Assembly: GCA_035476575.1 (NCBI GenBank) | Contig: DATILL010000035.1 | Coordinates: 1-64,000, forward strand | Direction: 5' to 3' | Length of the DNA stretch: 64,000 bases | Source of the DNA: DATILL01 sp035476575 | GTDB lineage: Bacteria > Actinomycetota > Actinomycetes > Mycobacteriales > JACQDL01 | Shown here: positions 26,991 to 38,065 of the stretch, piece after piece | Numbering within the stretch: the stretch's first letter is position 1 | How the letters are laid out: each line of letters begins with the position of its first letter | Translations under genes and position numbers: made by a program | The notes under the pieces: generated by a model | Databases searched by the model: none | Seen by the model: the letters and a program-made list of their open reading frames with translations, nothing else | Told to the model about the DNA's origin: nothing

Positions 26991-28682
26991 TCAGCTCACT
27001 GTGAGTGCGGTGTCATCGATGACGAAGGAGGTCTGTAGGGATGAGTCCTCGGTGCCGGTGAACAGCAGGGTCACGGTCTGTCCGGCGAACGAAGCGATGT
27101 CGACGGATCGCTGCTGGTAGCCGGTCGCCGCGTTCAGGTTGGAGTAGCTGGCCAGTGTGGTGGTGCCGAGCTTGACGGTCAGCTTGTCATATTGGGTGCT
27201 GGTGGTGGTCTCCGCCGTGTCGATATGCAGCCAGAAGCTCAGCGTGTACGAGGTACAACCGGCCGGGACCATCACCGGCTGGCTCAGCGTGTCAGTGTGG
27301 GTGCTGCCGTAGCCGTCCAGCCAAGCGAGGTGGGTGCCACCGTGCGCGGTCTGGGTGCCGTTGGCGGAGATCACCCCGGCAGCGGCCGACCAGGGCGCGG
27401 TGCCGTTCTCGAACCCGGGGTTGCCGAGCTTCTGGCCAGGGCTGGCGCAGCCGCCGGCCTGGCCGACCGTCCAACTGAAGGACGCGCTGCCGGTGTGACT
27501 GGCCGTGTCGGTCGCGGTGGCCGTGACGGTGGCGGTGCCCGCCGCGGTCGGCGTACCGGAGACCAGCCCGGTCGCGGGGTTGACCGACAGGCCGGCTGGT
27601 AGCCCGCTGGCCGACCACGTGTAGGGCGAGACGCCGCCGCTAGCCGTGAGCTGCAGGCTCGCGGCGGTGCCCACAGTGCTGCTCTGGTTGCCCGGGCTGG
27701 CTACAGACACGCCGCCGGTGGTACCACCGCTGCCGGCCAGCCACGCGGTCGCGTTCAGCGCCAGTGCGGCGTCGGTCCCGGCCGGGTCGTCCCACCCGTT
27801 GAACAGGTTGTTCCCGGGCTGCCCGGTGCCGTCGTCGACGGTCGAGCTGTCGCCCCACACCGCGACCCGCCCGGAGCCGAAGGTGCTGGTGGCAAAGAAC
27901 GCGCCGGTGTTGCCGCCTGGCGTCGCCGAGGTCCGGTACACCAGCCCGCGCACCGCGGCGTTGTCAGCCGGGTGCAGTGTCACCGTGGTGCCGTTGCGCA
28001 GGATGCTGCCGGTCACCGTGCCGAACGGCCCGTGCAGCACCGGATCCGTCGCGTCGGAGACCGCCCGCGGGTTGTCGGTGGTGACGTTGGCGAGATCGAC
28101 GGAGAACCCGAACGGGTCGGTGTTGTCCACCCCGTTGTTCGTCATCAGGTCATTGATGATCTTCGGGGAGTCCCAGCCGTCGTTGTTGCGGTCGCTGCCG
28201 GTGTGGTCGGAGATCAGGAACAGCCCGCCTCCGTGCTGCACGAACTGCATGATCGCGGTCTTCTCCGCGGCCGAGAGCTGGATGTTCGGCTCGGGCAGCA
28301 CGAGCTCGTCGAACCGGGACAGGTCAAGGGACGCTCCAGTGCCATAGGTGATCGCGCTGCCGGCTGGCAGGGTGCTCAGCGCGTACTGGCCGGTCTTCTG
28401 CAGTGCCACCCCCCAGGCCGAGATCGCCCCGGTCCAGTCCGTCTCCCGCTGCGGGGACGGGTTCTGCCCGGTCGGGTCCGGGATGCTGGTACTGACGATC
28501 CAGTCGGCGTTGCCGGCCGTCTCCGCCTTGGTGTCGTCGAACAGCACCCGGTGCGTGACCACCGCCGGGACCACCACACCGGTACTGGCCTGCCCCGTCG
28601 CGGGCGCCGCCAGCACCGCCGCCAGGCCCGCCAGCACCGCCGCGATCAGGCCCGCTCCCGCTAACCGTCGAAACAAAGACAT
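26991..28682 (-). CDS. Secreted protein with putative Ig-like repeat and C-terminal carbohydrate-binding-like domain
   Basis: The 563-residue protein has a Sec-type signal peptide ([22 protein letters not shown], cleavage likely near ATGQAS). The first half resembles a GATase-like or DUF4350-like fold, with [19 protein letters not shown] and [19 protein letters not shown]. An He_PIG-type Ig-like domain follows ([40 protein letters not shown]). The last 150 residues look like a jelly-roll module ([20 protein letters not shown] to the end). It is Ser/Thr/Gly-rich and exported. Substrate unknown. ATG at 28682, with GGGAG upstream. Confidence 0.72.
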   Translation of the reverse strand: MSLFRRLAGAGLIAAVLAGLAAVLAAPATGQASTGVVVPAVVTHRVLFDDTKAETAGNADWIVSTSIPDPTGQNPSPQRETDWTGAISAWGVALQKTGQYALSTLPAGSAITYGTGASLDLSRFDELVLPEPNIQLSAAEKTAIMQFVQHGGGLFLISDHTGSDRNNDGWDSPKIINDLMTNNGVDNTDPFGFSVDLANVTTDNPRAVSDATDPVLHGPFGTVTGSILRNGTTVTLHPADNAAVRGLVYRTSATPGGNTGAFFATSTFGSGRVAVWGDSSTVDDGTGQPGNNLFNGWDDPAGTDAALALNATAWLAGSGGTTGGVSVASPGNQSSTVGTAASLQLTASGGVSPYTWSASGLPAGLSVNPATGLVSGTPTAAGTATVTATATDTASHTGSASFSWTVGQAGGCASPGQKLGNPGFENGTAPWSAAAGVISANGTQTAHGGTHLAWLDGYGSTHTDTLSQPVMVPAGCTSYTLSFWLHIDTAETTTSTQYDKLTVKLGTTTLASYSNLNAATGYQQRSVDIASFAGQTVTLLFTGTEDSSLQTSFVIDDTALTVS

Positions 28683-29662
28683 AATGCCATCTCCCACAGT
28701 TAACCGGATGACTCGACCAAACCAGCGTCACCCGCGCAGCACCCCGAGTCCAGTGCCGCCCAGATGAACCTCCGCCCACATCACGGAGCCGACAGGGGCT
28801 CAGGTACCGGTGCCGTACGCCGACCGGCCCGGCGCAACACCAGGAGTTTTGGGCTCTGGCGATGATCGTGACGAGGGTGGGTGGGGGCGGTGAGGGTGCC
28901 GGTGGACCGGCTTCTTGACGGGGAAGGCGCGGTGGGTACGACGGGACGACGCGAGGGTTGGAGCGCGCGTTAGGGCAGCAGGTGGCCGGCCATCTCAGCG
29001 GTCGCCGCTGGCTGTGTGCCAGGTTCTCGGGTGCGGCATGGCCGGTCAGCGCGAACAGCAGTAGCGCCACGGCCTCGGCCTCCCCAATGGCGCCGAGTGC
29101 GGGCGGGCCGATCCCGGCCACGCCCGACTCCCACCGGCCCGGCAGGCTGACAGCAGAACATCAGTGCCGGCCGAGCCAGCGCCGGCCGGTCCACGTACTG
29201 CGCGGCCACCTCAGTGATCTCCGCAGGGCCGGGCGTCCCGGTGGTGGTGGCCAAACCCACCACCACACATGCGGCCCAGCCGGGCCCGAGCGGATCCGGT
29301 ACAGGGTGCGCAACCAAGGGCGGCATGAGATCAACTCCAATCCGAAAAGTCCGAGAATTCAAGCCAGCTCGGGCCGGCGCAGTCCGCCCAGACGCCAGAG
29401 GCGCACGGTCCGATCCCGGGTCCGGGACGGGGACCAGACCGCCGCGTCTCGCCTGGCACGGTCCCCCTCATGCCTGCCCGGCCCGGACCTGCCCGGCCGG
29501 CAAGACCATCTAGCCGGACAGGCGAGATTTGGGCTGCCGCGCCAGCCGGACGGCGCGCGATCTTGGTCTAACGCTGTCCGGACCGGCCTCGATCGGGGCT
29601 CTACCGGGGCGGAGCACCGTCGCTCCGCAGACCACTAGTCCGCAGGACCACTAGCCTGACGC
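28683..29662. other. Long gene-poor gap with a possible decayed minus-strand gene
   Basis: Nearly 1 kb lies between the secreted-protein gene and the cbb promoter region. Minus-strand frames have some protein character. The first runs from 29362 (VVGLATTTGTPGPAEITEVA). About one base out of frame, another continues near 29130 (PPALGAIGEAEAVALLLFAL). This would fit a frameshifted gene, but I recognise no family. Nothing else in the gap can be supported. Confidence 0.3.
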
Positions 29663-29686
29663 ATGCTTAGCCGATAGCCTAAGCAT
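29663..29686 (+). promoter_or_regulatory. Palindrome 1 upstream of cbbL, likely CbbR (LysR) site
   Basis: ATGCTTAG at 29663-29670 and its exact complement CTAAGCAT at 29679-29686 flank an 8-bp spacer. The arms contain T-N(x)-A half-sites of LysR type. The site lies about 95 bp before cbbL, whose regulator cbbR is in the same operon. Confidence 0.6.
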
Positions 29687-29713
29687 CCGACCCATAGTCT
29701 CGATAGACAGTTG

Positions 29714-31214
<1,501 letters not shown>

Positions 31215-31243
31215 CCCGACCAACGTCTGAAGAAAGGCGAGAA

Positions 31244-31675
31244 ATGCGGATCACCCAGGGCACCTTCTCCTACCTGCCAGACTTCACCGACGAGGAGATC
31301 TCGGCCCAGATCCAGTACGCGATGGACAACGGCTGGCCGCTGTCCGTGGAGTACACCGACGACCCGCACCCGCGCAACATCTACTGGGAGATGTGGGGGC
31401 TGCCGATGTTCGACACGGTCGACCCCGCCGCGGTGCTGTACGAGATCAACGCGTGCCGGAAGGCGTTCCCCCATCACTACGTGAAGATCAACGCCTACGA
31501 CGCCCGGCTCGGCTGGCAGACCACGAGGCTATCCTTCATCGTGCAGCGGCCACCGGACGAGCCCGGCTTCCGGCTGGACCGGCAGGAGGGCCCCGACCGT
31601 CAGATTCGGTACACCACGCATCCCTATGCCACCGAACGCCCGGTCGGGCACCGGTATGAGGCGAATGGCTCGTGA
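31244..31675 (+). CDS. cbbS: Ribulose-bisphosphate carboxylase small subunit
   Basis: The 143-residue subunit completes the L8S8 holoenzyme. It starts [20 protein letters not shown], typical of red-type subunits, with [20 protein letters not shown] and [16 protein letters not shown] in the core. It ends with an extended tail ([20 protein letters not shown]) of the kind that fills the central solvent channel in red-type enzymes. It lies 29 bp after cbbL. Its stop overlaps the cbbX start (GTGA). Confidence 0.96.
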   Translation: MRITQGTFSYLPDFTDEEISAQIQYAMDNGWPLSVEYTDDPHPRNIYWEMWGLPMFDTVDPAAVLYEINACRKAFPHHYVKINAYDARLGWQTTRLSFIVQRPPDEPGFRLDRQEGPDRQIRYTTHPYATERPVGHRYEANGS

Positions 31676-32694
31676 CCGCCGCCGGCAGGTCTTCGTCTCC
31701 GCCCGCTGAGGATCGACAGGGCTTCGGCATGGCCCGGCCGGGCCGGCCCAGCGCGGTCCCGTCCGACGCGGAGGACAAGCCCGACGAGGTCGAGGACAAG
31801 CTCCCACCGGACGCGACCGTCGACCTGGCCGAGGTACGCCGGGAGACCGGCATCGACACGGTGCTCGACGCGCTGGACCGGGAGCTGGTTGGGCTGGCCC
31901 CGGTCAAGGCGCGGATCCGGCAGATCGCCTCGCTGCTGCTGGTCGAGCGCACCCGCAACCGGTTCGGCGTCTCCTCGGCCCGGCCGAACCTGCACATGTC
32001 GTTCACCGGCAGCCCGGGCACGGGCAAGACGACGGTCGGCATCCGGATGGCCGAGCTGCTCAAACAGCTCGGCTATCTCCGCCGCGGGCACCTGGTCAGC
32101 GTCACCCGGGACGACCTGGTCGGGCAGTACGTCGGGCACACCGCGCCAAAGACCAAGGAGGTGGTCAAGCGGGCGATGGGCGGCGTGCTGTTCATTGACG
32201 AGGCGTACTACCTCTTCCGGGCCGAGAACGAGCGGGACTACGGCCAGGAGTCGATCGAGATCCTGCTCCAGGTCATGGAGAACAACCGGGACGACCTGGT
32301 GGTGATCCTGGCTGGGTACGCCGACCGGATGGACGAGTTCTTCCGGTCCAACCCGGGCATGAGCTCACGAATCGCGCACCACCTCGTCTTCCCCGACTAC
32401 ACCCTGGACGAGCTGGAGCAGATCGGCCAGCTCATGATCGGCGACCTGGGCTACACGTTCAGCCCGGAGGCGCAGACAACGTTCCGGGACTACCTGCGGC
32501 GCCGGATCGACCAGCCGCGGTTCTCCAACGCGCGCAGTGTCCGCAACGCGATCGAGCGGGCCAGGCTACGGCAGGCCAGCCGGCTGGTCGAGCAGGGCTC
32601 GGCCGCGGTCGGGCTGGCCGAGCTGCAGCGGATCGAGCCGGCCGACCTGCTGGCCAGCCGGGTGTTCGAGGAGGGGGACGACCAGGCGCAGTGA
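31672..32694 (+). CDS. cbbX: Red-type RuBisCO activase (AAA+ CbbX)
   Basis: The 340-residue AAA+ protein removes inhibitory sugar phosphates from RuBisCO by pulling on the large-subunit C-terminus. It carries Walker A GSPGTGKT (residues 113-120), Walker [14 protein letters not shown] (171-183), the [16 protein letters not shown] pore region and the [20 protein letters not shown] segment. The first 45 residues are a charged extension not needed for the fold; initiation further in cannot be excluded. It is coupled to cbbS upstream and cbbR downstream by four-base overlaps. Confidence 0.95.
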   Translation: MTAAGRSSSPPAEDRQGFGMARPGRPSAVPSDAEDKPDEVEDKLPPDATVDLAEVRRETGIDTVLDALDRELVGLAPVKARIRQIASLLLVERTRNRFGVSSARPNLHMSFTGSPGTGKTTVGIRMAELLKQLGYLRRGHLVSVTRDDLVGQYVGHTAPKTKEVVKRAMGGVLFIDEAYYLFRAENERDYGQESIEILLQVMENNRDDLVVILAGYADRMDEFFRSNPGMSSRIAHHLVFPDYTLDELEQIGQLMIGDLGYTFSPEAQTTFRDYLRRRIDQPRFSNARSVRNAIERARLRQASRLVEQGSAAVGLAELQRIEPADLLASRVFEEGDDQAQ

Positions 32695-33677
32695 CCACCA
32701 ACGCCAGGCTGCGGACGTTCGTCGCCGTTGCCGACGCCGGGTCGGTGCGCGGGGCGGCACAGCGGCTGGTGGTCACCGAGTCCTCGGTGTCCGCGGCGGT
32801 GTCCGCGCTGAGCCGCGACGTCGGCGTGGCGCTGGTCGAACACTCCGGCCGTGGGCTGCGGCTGACCCCGGCCGGCCGGGCGTACGCGGCGTACGCCCGG
32901 CGCATCCTGGGCCTGCACGACGAAGCACTCGCGGCGGCCCGCGGCGAGCTGGACCCGGAACGCGGCCTGGTCCGGATCGCCGCGGTCACCACCGCGGCCG
33001 ACCATCTCCTGCCACCGCTGCTCGCGTCGTTCCGGGACCGCTATCCCGACGTCGAGCTCCGGCTGCAGGTGGCCAACAAGGACGACGTGTGGGACACGTT
33101 GACAGCGTGGGCGGCGGACGTGGTGATCGCTGGCCGGCCGCCGGCCCAGTGGCGCGAGTCGGTCCGGCTGGTCCGGCCCAACTCGCTGGTGGTGGTGGGC
33201 GCGCCCGGGGTGGCCGGGCGGTTCCGCGCCGAGCCCTCCGCCGCCGAGCGGGTGAGCTGGCTGCTGCGCGAGCCGGGCTCCGGCACCCGGGCCGCCTGCG
33301 AGTCGCTGCTCACCGCGCTGGACATCAGCCCGCCGCTGCTCACCCTTGGCTCGAACGGTGCCGTCGTCGCCGGCGCCGCGGCGGGCCTCGGGGTCACCCT
33401 GGTCTCCCGGGACGCCGTCCGCACCCAGCTCGCGGCCGGTGAGCTGGTCGAGCTGGCGGTCCGCGGTACGCCGCTGACCCGGCCCTGGCACGCCGTCAGC
33501 CAGGACGACATGTCGGCTACCACCGACCTGCTGCTCTCCCACCTGCTGGCGACGAACAACGGCACCGGCCAGACCGGCTGGCACCGGCCCACTGCTGCTG
33601 GCCAGCCCCCGTCCGGCGGAGCGCGTGCCGGGCCAGGCCGGCTCCGGGTCAGGGCTCGTCGTCGGGAAGGGGGATGA
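32691..33677 (+). CDS. cbbR: LysR-family regulator, probable CbbR
   Basis: In the 328-residue LysR-type protein, the N-terminal winged HTH is [40 protein letters not shown]. It is followed by a periplasmic-binding-like effector domain (residues about 90-295) and a disordered Arg/Gly-rich tail. Its GTG overlaps the cbbX stop, so it is the fourth cistron of the cbb operon. In classical systems cbbR is divergent from cbbL. The last 29 bp overlap the 3' end of the convergent kinase gene. Regulation by NADPH or RuBP is known for the family but cannot be read from sequence. Confidence 0.88.
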   Translation: MTTNARLRTFVAVADAGSVRGAAQRLVVTESSVSAAVSALSRDVGVALVEHSGRGLRLTPAGRAYAAYARRILGLHDEALAAARGELDPERGLVRIAAVTTAADHLLPPLLASFRDRYPDVELRLQVANKDDVWDTLTAWAADVVIAGRPPAQWRESVRLVRPNSLVVVGAPGVAGRFRAEPSAAERVSWLLREPGSGTRAACESLLTALDISPPLLTLGSNGAVVAGAAAGLGVTLVSRDAVRTQLAAGELVELAVRGTPLTRPWHAVSQDDMSATTDLLLSHLLATNNGTGQTGWHRPTAAGQPPSGGARAGPGRLRVRARRREGG

Positions 33678-34848
33678 TCGCGGTCACCGTGGTGCCCTCG
33701 CCCAGGCGGGAGGTGATCCGCAGCTCGCCGTTCAGGAGCTGCGCCCGCTCGGTCATGCTGGTCAGCCCGTAGTTCGTCGAGGAGCAGTGCGGCCGGTACG
33801 CCGAGATGTCGAAGCCGCGCCCGTTGTCGCTGACCTCCAGCCGCGCCCAGTGGCTGGAACAGGTGAACGCCAGCCGGCCCTCCGTCGCCCCCGCGTGCTT
33901 GACGATGTTCTGCAACGCCTCCTGGGCGATCCGGTACAGCGCGATCTCGGCGTGCTCGGGCAGCCGCTGCTCGGCCAGGTCCAGCGTCATGTCGATGTCG
34001 GCCAGCGACCGGACCAGGCTGGCCAGCCCGCCGGCCAGGCCGAGGTCGTCTAGCACCGGCGGCCGCAGCCCGCCGATCGCGGCCCGGGCCTCGTCCAGCG
34101 CCCGGTCGGTCAGCTCCCGGGCGAGGGTGAGCTGCTCGGCGGCGAACGCCGGCTCGGACTGGACCGACTGGTTGGCCGCGTCGAGGTGGTAGGCCAGGCT
34201 GACCAGCCGCTGCGAGATCCCGTCGTGGATGTCGCCGGCCAGCCGGCGCCGTTCGGTCTCCTGGGCGGCGATGACCTGGTCGGCGAACCGGACCGAGGCC
34301 CGCTCCCGGGCCGCCAGCCGGCGGTGCAGCCGGGCCATGTGCATAGTGCCGGCGACCAGGCTGCCGATGGTGGTGAGCAACCGCAGGTCGCGGAAGGTGA
34401 ACTCGCGGCGGGCCTTGGTGTGCACGTTCAGCACGCCGACCAGCCCGGCCGGCTCGCTGGCCATCGGTACCGAGGCCATCGAGGTGTAGTCGGTGCCGCG
34501 CAGAGCCGGGATGTAGCGGTACCGCGGGTCGGACACCTTGTCGTCCACGATGACCGCCGGCCGCCGGTTGTTGGCCACCCAGCCGGTGACCCCGGCGCCG
34601 AGCGCGAGCTGGACCTTGCCCACCTCCTGGTCGAACGGCGGGGTCGCCCCGGTCAGCGTCAGCGACTGGCCGGAGTCGTCCAGCACATGCACGAAGCAGA
34701 CGTCGGTCGCGGTGGCCGACACGATCAGGCTGGCCACCCGGGCCGCCAGCGGCTCCAGGTCCGGCCCCTCGGACACCGCGTCGATGATCTCCAGCAGGAG
34801 CGTGTTGGCCTGCTCATGGCCGGCCAGCTCCAGCACGCCCTGATTCAT
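33649..34848 (-). CDS. GAF-domain sensor histidine kinase (soluble, NarX/DevS-like)
   Basis: The 399-residue kinase has no membrane segment. A GAF domain spans about residues 30-175 (LIVSATATDVCFVHVLDDSG, VTGWVANNRRPAVI, FTFRDLRLLTTIGSLVAGTM). A HisKA_3 domain carries His208 in RRRLAGDIHDGISQRLVSLA, and the HATPase domain contains DNGRGFD and LTSMTERAQLLNGEL. The ATG overlaps the regulator stop (ATGA), so regulator and kinase are coupled. Its place between cbbR and phosphoribulokinase suggests a cytoplasmic signal, for example redox or ligand, that tunes autotrophy; that link is inference. Confidence 0.9.
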   Translation of the reverse strand: MNQGVLELAGHEQANTLLLEIIDAVSEGPDLEPLAARVASLIVSATATDVCFVHVLDDSGQSLTLTGATPPFDQEVGKVQLALGAGVTGWVANNRRPAVIVDDKVSDPRYRYIPALRGTDYTSMASVPMASEPAGLVGVLNVHTKARREFTFRDLRLLTTIGSLVAGTMHMARLHRRLAARERASVRFADQVIAAQETERRRLAGDIHDGISQRLVSLAYHLDAANQSVQSEPAFAAEQLTLARELTDRALDEARAAIGGLRPPVLDDLGLAGGLASLVRSLADIDMTLDLAEQRLPEHAEIALYRIAQEALQNIVKHAGATEGRLAFTCSSHWARLEVSDNGRGFDISAYRPHCSSTNYGLTSMTERAQLLNGELRITSRLGEGTTVTAIIPLPDDEP

Positions 34849-35504
34849 CGGAAGATCCCTTCGCGCAGCACCACGGCGACCGCCCCGGCCCGGTCGTTGA
34901 CGTTCAGCTTGCGGTAGATCGAGCGGACGTGGCTCTTGATCGTCTCGTCTCCGACGGTGAGCTTGCCGGCGATGGCCTTGTTGCTCAGCCCGGACACCAT
35001 CAGCGACAGCACCTCGCTCTCCCGGTGGGTCAGCCCCAGCCGCGCGCCCGGCCAGAACTCGCCGCTGGCCAGCCGCGCCGCCGACGCCGCGGCCCGGCCG
35101 GCCAGGGTCGGGTCGATCACCGTCTCGCCGGCGGCGACCAGCTCCAGGTTCTGCACCAGCTCCTCGCCGCTGACCCGCTTGAGCAGGTAACCGGATGCGC
35201 CGGCCCGCAGCGCCTGGAACAGGTACTGCTCGTCGTCGTACACGCTGAGCAGGACCACCCGCAAGCCGGGCCGCAGCTCGACCAGCCGGCGGCACAGGTC
35301 CAGCCCGCTGGCGCCACGCAGCCGTACGTCGCACAGGACAATGTCAGGGTCGAGGGCGAGCACCACCCGCTCCGCCTCGACCGGGTCCACCGCCTGCCCG
35401 ACGATCCGGACCCGGCCAAGGAACCTGGCCAGCATCGCGACCAGCCCCTGCAGCACGATCTCGTGATCATCGACCAGCACGATCCGCAACGGACTGCCAG
35501 CCAT
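34845..35504 (-). CDS. NarL/LuxR-family response regulator
   Basis: The 219-residue protein has a receiver with DD at residues 12-13, Asp59 in DPDIVLCDVRLRGASG and Lys in GYLLKR. The C-terminal LuxR HTH is LTHRESEVLSLMVSGLSNKA, IAGKLTVGDETIKSHVRSIY. It is the first gene of a two-gene operon with the GAF kinase and is divergent from phosphoribulokinase, with only about 130 bp between them. That gap holds an inverted repeat that may be its operator. Confidence 0.92.
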   Translation of the reverse strand: MAGSPLRIVLVDDHEIVLQGLVAMLARFLGRVRIVGQAVDPVEAERVVLALDPDIVLCDVRLRGASGLDLCRRLVELRPGLRVVLLSVYDDEQYLFQALRAGASGYLLKRVSGEELVQNLELVAAGETVIDPTLAGRAAASAARLASGEFWPGARLGLTHRESEVLSLMVSGLSNKAIAGKLTVGDETIKSHVRSIYRKLNVNDRAGAVAVVLREGIFR

Positions 35505-35505
35505 G

Positions 35506-35604
35506 CCTCACCCTAAAGGGACGGGCACATCCGCTGCACTTTTCTCACCCGAAGGATCCCGAGTGCGGGGGACGCGACCACCAGCCGGCGAATCTAGGGT
35601 GAGG
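35506..35604. promoter_or_regulatory. Divergent promoter region with a 10-bp inverted repeat
   Basis: CCTCACCCTA at 35506-35515 and its exact complement TAGGGTGAGG at 35595-35604 mark the two sides of the gap between the response regulator and phosphoribulokinase. The left copy includes the regulator's ribosome site. The right copy contains TAGGGT, which resembles an actinobacterial -10 element. An operator shared by both genes is possible. Confidence 0.4.
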
Positions 35605-35633
35605 TCTCGCGACAGGCAACGATGGGGTTACCC

Positions 35634-36578
35634 ATGTCGGAGAAGATTGTGCGAATGCGGCGGGCACACCCTGAGACCAGCCCGCGTCGGCCCGTCATGC
35701 TCGCGATCGCTGGGGACAGCGCGGCCGGCAAGACCACCCTGGCCACCGGCATCGCGGACGCGCTGGGGCAGGAGCGATGCGTCTCGATCTGCGTCGACGA
35801 CTACCACAAGTACGACCGGATCGAGCGGAAGAGCCTGCCGTTCACGGCGCTGCACCCGGACTGCAACTACATCGACGTGATGGAGCACCACCTGCAGTCG
35901 CTGGCCACCGGGCAGCCGATCCTGAAGCCGGTCTACGACCACGACACCGGGATGCTGACCAGGCCGGAGTACATCAAGCCGACCGAGTTTGTGATCGTCG
36001 AGGGGCTGCTGCCGCTCTACACCAAGCTGGCCAGGGCGTGCTTCGACGTCATGATCTACCTCAACCCGCCCGAGGAGATCCGGCGCGCCTGGAAGATCGA
36101 GCGGGACACCAAGAAGCGCGGCTACACGGCCGAGGACGTGCACACGGAGCTGGACCGGCGCGAGGCGGAGTCAGCGGAGTTCATCCGGCCGCAGAAGTCG
36201 AACGCCGACATCGTGGTGCGGTTCGGCCCGATCCCGAGCCGGGTCGACCCGCCGGACACGCCGCTGTCCGCCGAGCTGATGCTGCGGCCGACGATCCGGC
36301 ACCCGGACCTGACCGGCATCCTGGACGCGACCTCACGCCGCACGATCCACCTCAAGCTCACCCGGGACGAGCACGGCCGGCCGGTCGACACCCTGCACGT
36401 CCACGGCTACGCCCCGCCCGAGGACGCCCATGTGGTGAAGAAGGCCATCTGGTCCTCGCTCGGCGTCGAGGCCGAGCTGCCGACGACACTGGGCATGCTC
36501 GGCGACGACGTCCGCAGCGAGCCACTCGCCATCACCCAGCTGCTGACGCTCTACCAGCTCCTCGGCGGCCCGCGCTAA
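35634..36578 (+). CDS. prk: Phosphoribulokinase
   Basis: The protein of about 314 residues phosphorylates ribulose 5-phosphate to RuBP, the RuBisCO substrate. It has P-loop GDSAAGKTT, SICVDDYHKYDRIERKSL (substrate-binding Asp/Tyr region), YDHDTGMLTRPEYI and VEGLLPLYTKLARACFDVMI (Walker B-like Glu). The C-terminal half is longer than in simple uridine-kinase relatives, consistent with bacterial PRK. An upstream ATG at 35622 would add four residues (MGLP); ribosome sites are weak for both. It belongs functionally with the cbb operon 2 kb away. Confidence 0.92.
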   Translation: MSEKIVRMRRAHPETSPRRPVMLAIAGDSAAGKTTLATGIADALGQERCVSICVDDYHKYDRIERKSLPFTALHPDCNYIDVMEHHLQSLATGQPILKPVYDHDTGMLTRPEYIKPTEFVIVEGLLPLYTKLARACFDVMIYLNPPEEIRRAWKIERDTKKRGYTAEDVHTELDRREAESAEFIRPQKSNADIVVRFGPIPSRVDPPDTPLSAELMLRPTIRHPDLTGILDATSRRTIHLKLTRDEHGRPVDTLHVHGYAPPEDAHVVKKAIWSSLGVEAELPTTLGMLGDDVRSEPLAITQLLTLYQLLGGPR

Positions 36579-36597
36579 CCCCGCGCTCATCACCCCA

Positions 36598-36634
36598 GGT
36601 AGCACCGCGCCGTGCCCCCCGGCGCGGTGCTACC
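36598..36634 (+). terminator. Strong hairpin terminator after phosphoribulokinase
   Basis: GGTAGCACCGCGCC at 36598-36611 and its perfect complement GGCGCGGTGCTACC at 36621-36634 form a stem of at least 14 bp with a short C-rich loop. It lies 20 bp after the prk stop. There is no T-run, as is usual in high-GC actinobacteria. Confidence 0.8.
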
Positions 36635-36724
36635 ACCTCAAGCCCGAGCACTTGTCAAGCCCTCACGTTTGTTGCGCCCGTCGCGACGGTGGGATCGGCG
36701 GCAGGTGGCTGATACCTTCCGCTT

Positions 36725-38056
36725 GTGACCGAAGATCGGCGAGCGCTGCTCCGGTCGTGGATCGCCCAGCTCACGACGGACCCGCTCGACCCGTGCGCCA
36801 AGGGGGAGACCCGCTACGTCCCGCTCGACCACGCCGGCCGGGACGAGGTCGACACCGTGCACTCCACCATCAGCCTGGCCTACCGGACGACGACCCAGCT
36901 CCTGTCCGGGCCAGCCGGGTCCGGCAAGACCACCGAGCTGTACCGGCTGCGCGGCATGCTGGCGGACGAGGGCTACACCGTCGTCATGATGGAGGTCTCG
37001 AACTACGTCAACCAGTCGTCCGAGATCGACGTCACCGACTTCCTGATCGCGCTCGGGCTGGCCTGCGGGGAGCAGCTTGTCCCGGCCGAGGAGCAGCGCC
37101 GACGCGGCTTCTCAGCCCGCTTCCGCGACTTCCTGAGCCGGGTGAAGGTCAGCGTCGACATCGCCGGGATGAAGGGCGAGATCTCGGCCGACGGCGCCAG
37201 CGTGGAGCTCGCCGGGGTTGGCGTCGAGATCGACCTGAAGAAGGAGCTGAAGAGCAGCGAGCCGTTCGTGGCGGAGCTGCGCCGCAAGCTGGCCTTCCAG
37301 ATCGGTGAGCTGTACGGCGAGGTCGCGGCGTACCTGCGGGAGCTGGTCGGGCACAACAAGGAGACCCGGCCCGACTCCGCCGGCGTGGTCGTGATCGTGG
37401 ACAGCCTGGAGAAGATGCACGGCACGGTCGCCAACGACGACCGGGTGCAGTCCTCGGTGGAGGCGCTGTTCGTGCATCACAGCTCGAAGCTGCGGTTCGC
37501 CTCACACCACATGGTTTACACGGTGCCGGCGTATTTAGCGTTTACTGACCCGGGCATGCTGCCGTACGACGGGCCGGTCCGGCCGGTGCCGATCCCGCAG
37601 GTGACCAACCCGGCCGGCGAACAGGATGACAAGGCCAAGGCCACCGTCGCCGCGCTGAAGGATGCGGTGCGCCGGCGGGTGCCGTGGGCCGATCTGCTGG
37701 CCGACGAGAAGCTGCTGGAGCACGTCATCCACACCTCTGGCGGGCACCTGCGGGACCTGTTCCAGATCCTGCAGGAGGTCATCACGCTCGCGTTCTCCCG
37801 CCGGCTGGAGCTTCCGGTGGGCGCGGACGCGGTCGACGAGGCGCTGGCCCGGGTCGGGCACGGCTTCGCCAGCATCACCCGCGAGGACGCCAACTTCCTA
37901 CGCTGGATCGCCGCCCAGCAGGGCGCCATTGAGCCGCCGGCCGACCAGGTGCACCGGCTGGCCCGGCTGATGAACACGCACATGGTGCTCGGCCACCTCA
38001 ACCACGACAGTTGGTACGAGGTGCACCCGCTCGCCCGCCGCGTGCTCAACCCCTAA
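36725..38056 (+). CDS. AAA/STAND-like ATPase paired with a TPR protein
   Basis: The 443-residue protein has a P-loop NTPase core. Walker A is GPAGSGKTT (residues 62-70) and a Walker B-like strand is SAGVVVIVDSLEKM (about 218-231). A lid or winged-helix half follows (VIHTSGGHLRDLFQILQEVI, DEALARVGHGFASITREDAN), ending in LMNTHMVLGHLNHDSWYEVH. The arrangement resembles MoxR/STAND-like conflict ATPases, with substrate-sensing partners encoded next door. It starts at a GTG and is followed 9 bp later by the TPR gene, so the pair is an operon. The precise role is not known. Confidence 0.72.
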   Translation: MTEDRRALLRSWIAQLTTDPLDPCAKGETRYVPLDHAGRDEVDTVHSTISLAYRTTTQLLSGPAGSGKTTELYRLRGMLADEGYTVVMMEVSNYVNQSSEIDVTDFLIALGLACGEQLVPAEEQRRRGFSARFRDFLSRVKVSVDIAGMKGEISADGASVELAGVGVEIDLKKELKSSEPFVAELRRKLAFQIGELYGEVAAYLRELVGHNKETRPDSAGVVVIVDSLEKMHGTVANDDRVQSSVEALFVHHSSKLRFASHHMVYTVPAYLAFTDPGMLPYDGPVRPVPIPQVTNPAGEQDDKAKATVAALKDAVRRRVPWADLLADEKLLEHVIHTSGGHLRDLFQILQEVITLAFSRRLELPVGADAVDEALARVGHGFASITREDANFLRWIAAQQGAIEPPADQVHRLARLMNTHMVLGHLNHDSWYEVHPLARRVLNP

Positions 38057-38065
38057 AGGTCAGCG

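Noticed and set aside
28324..29121. 265-residue minus-strand ORF upstream of the secreted protein
   Set aside because: Its second half is a shadow of the secreted-protein gene; only the first part may belong to a decayed gene, recorded as uncertain.
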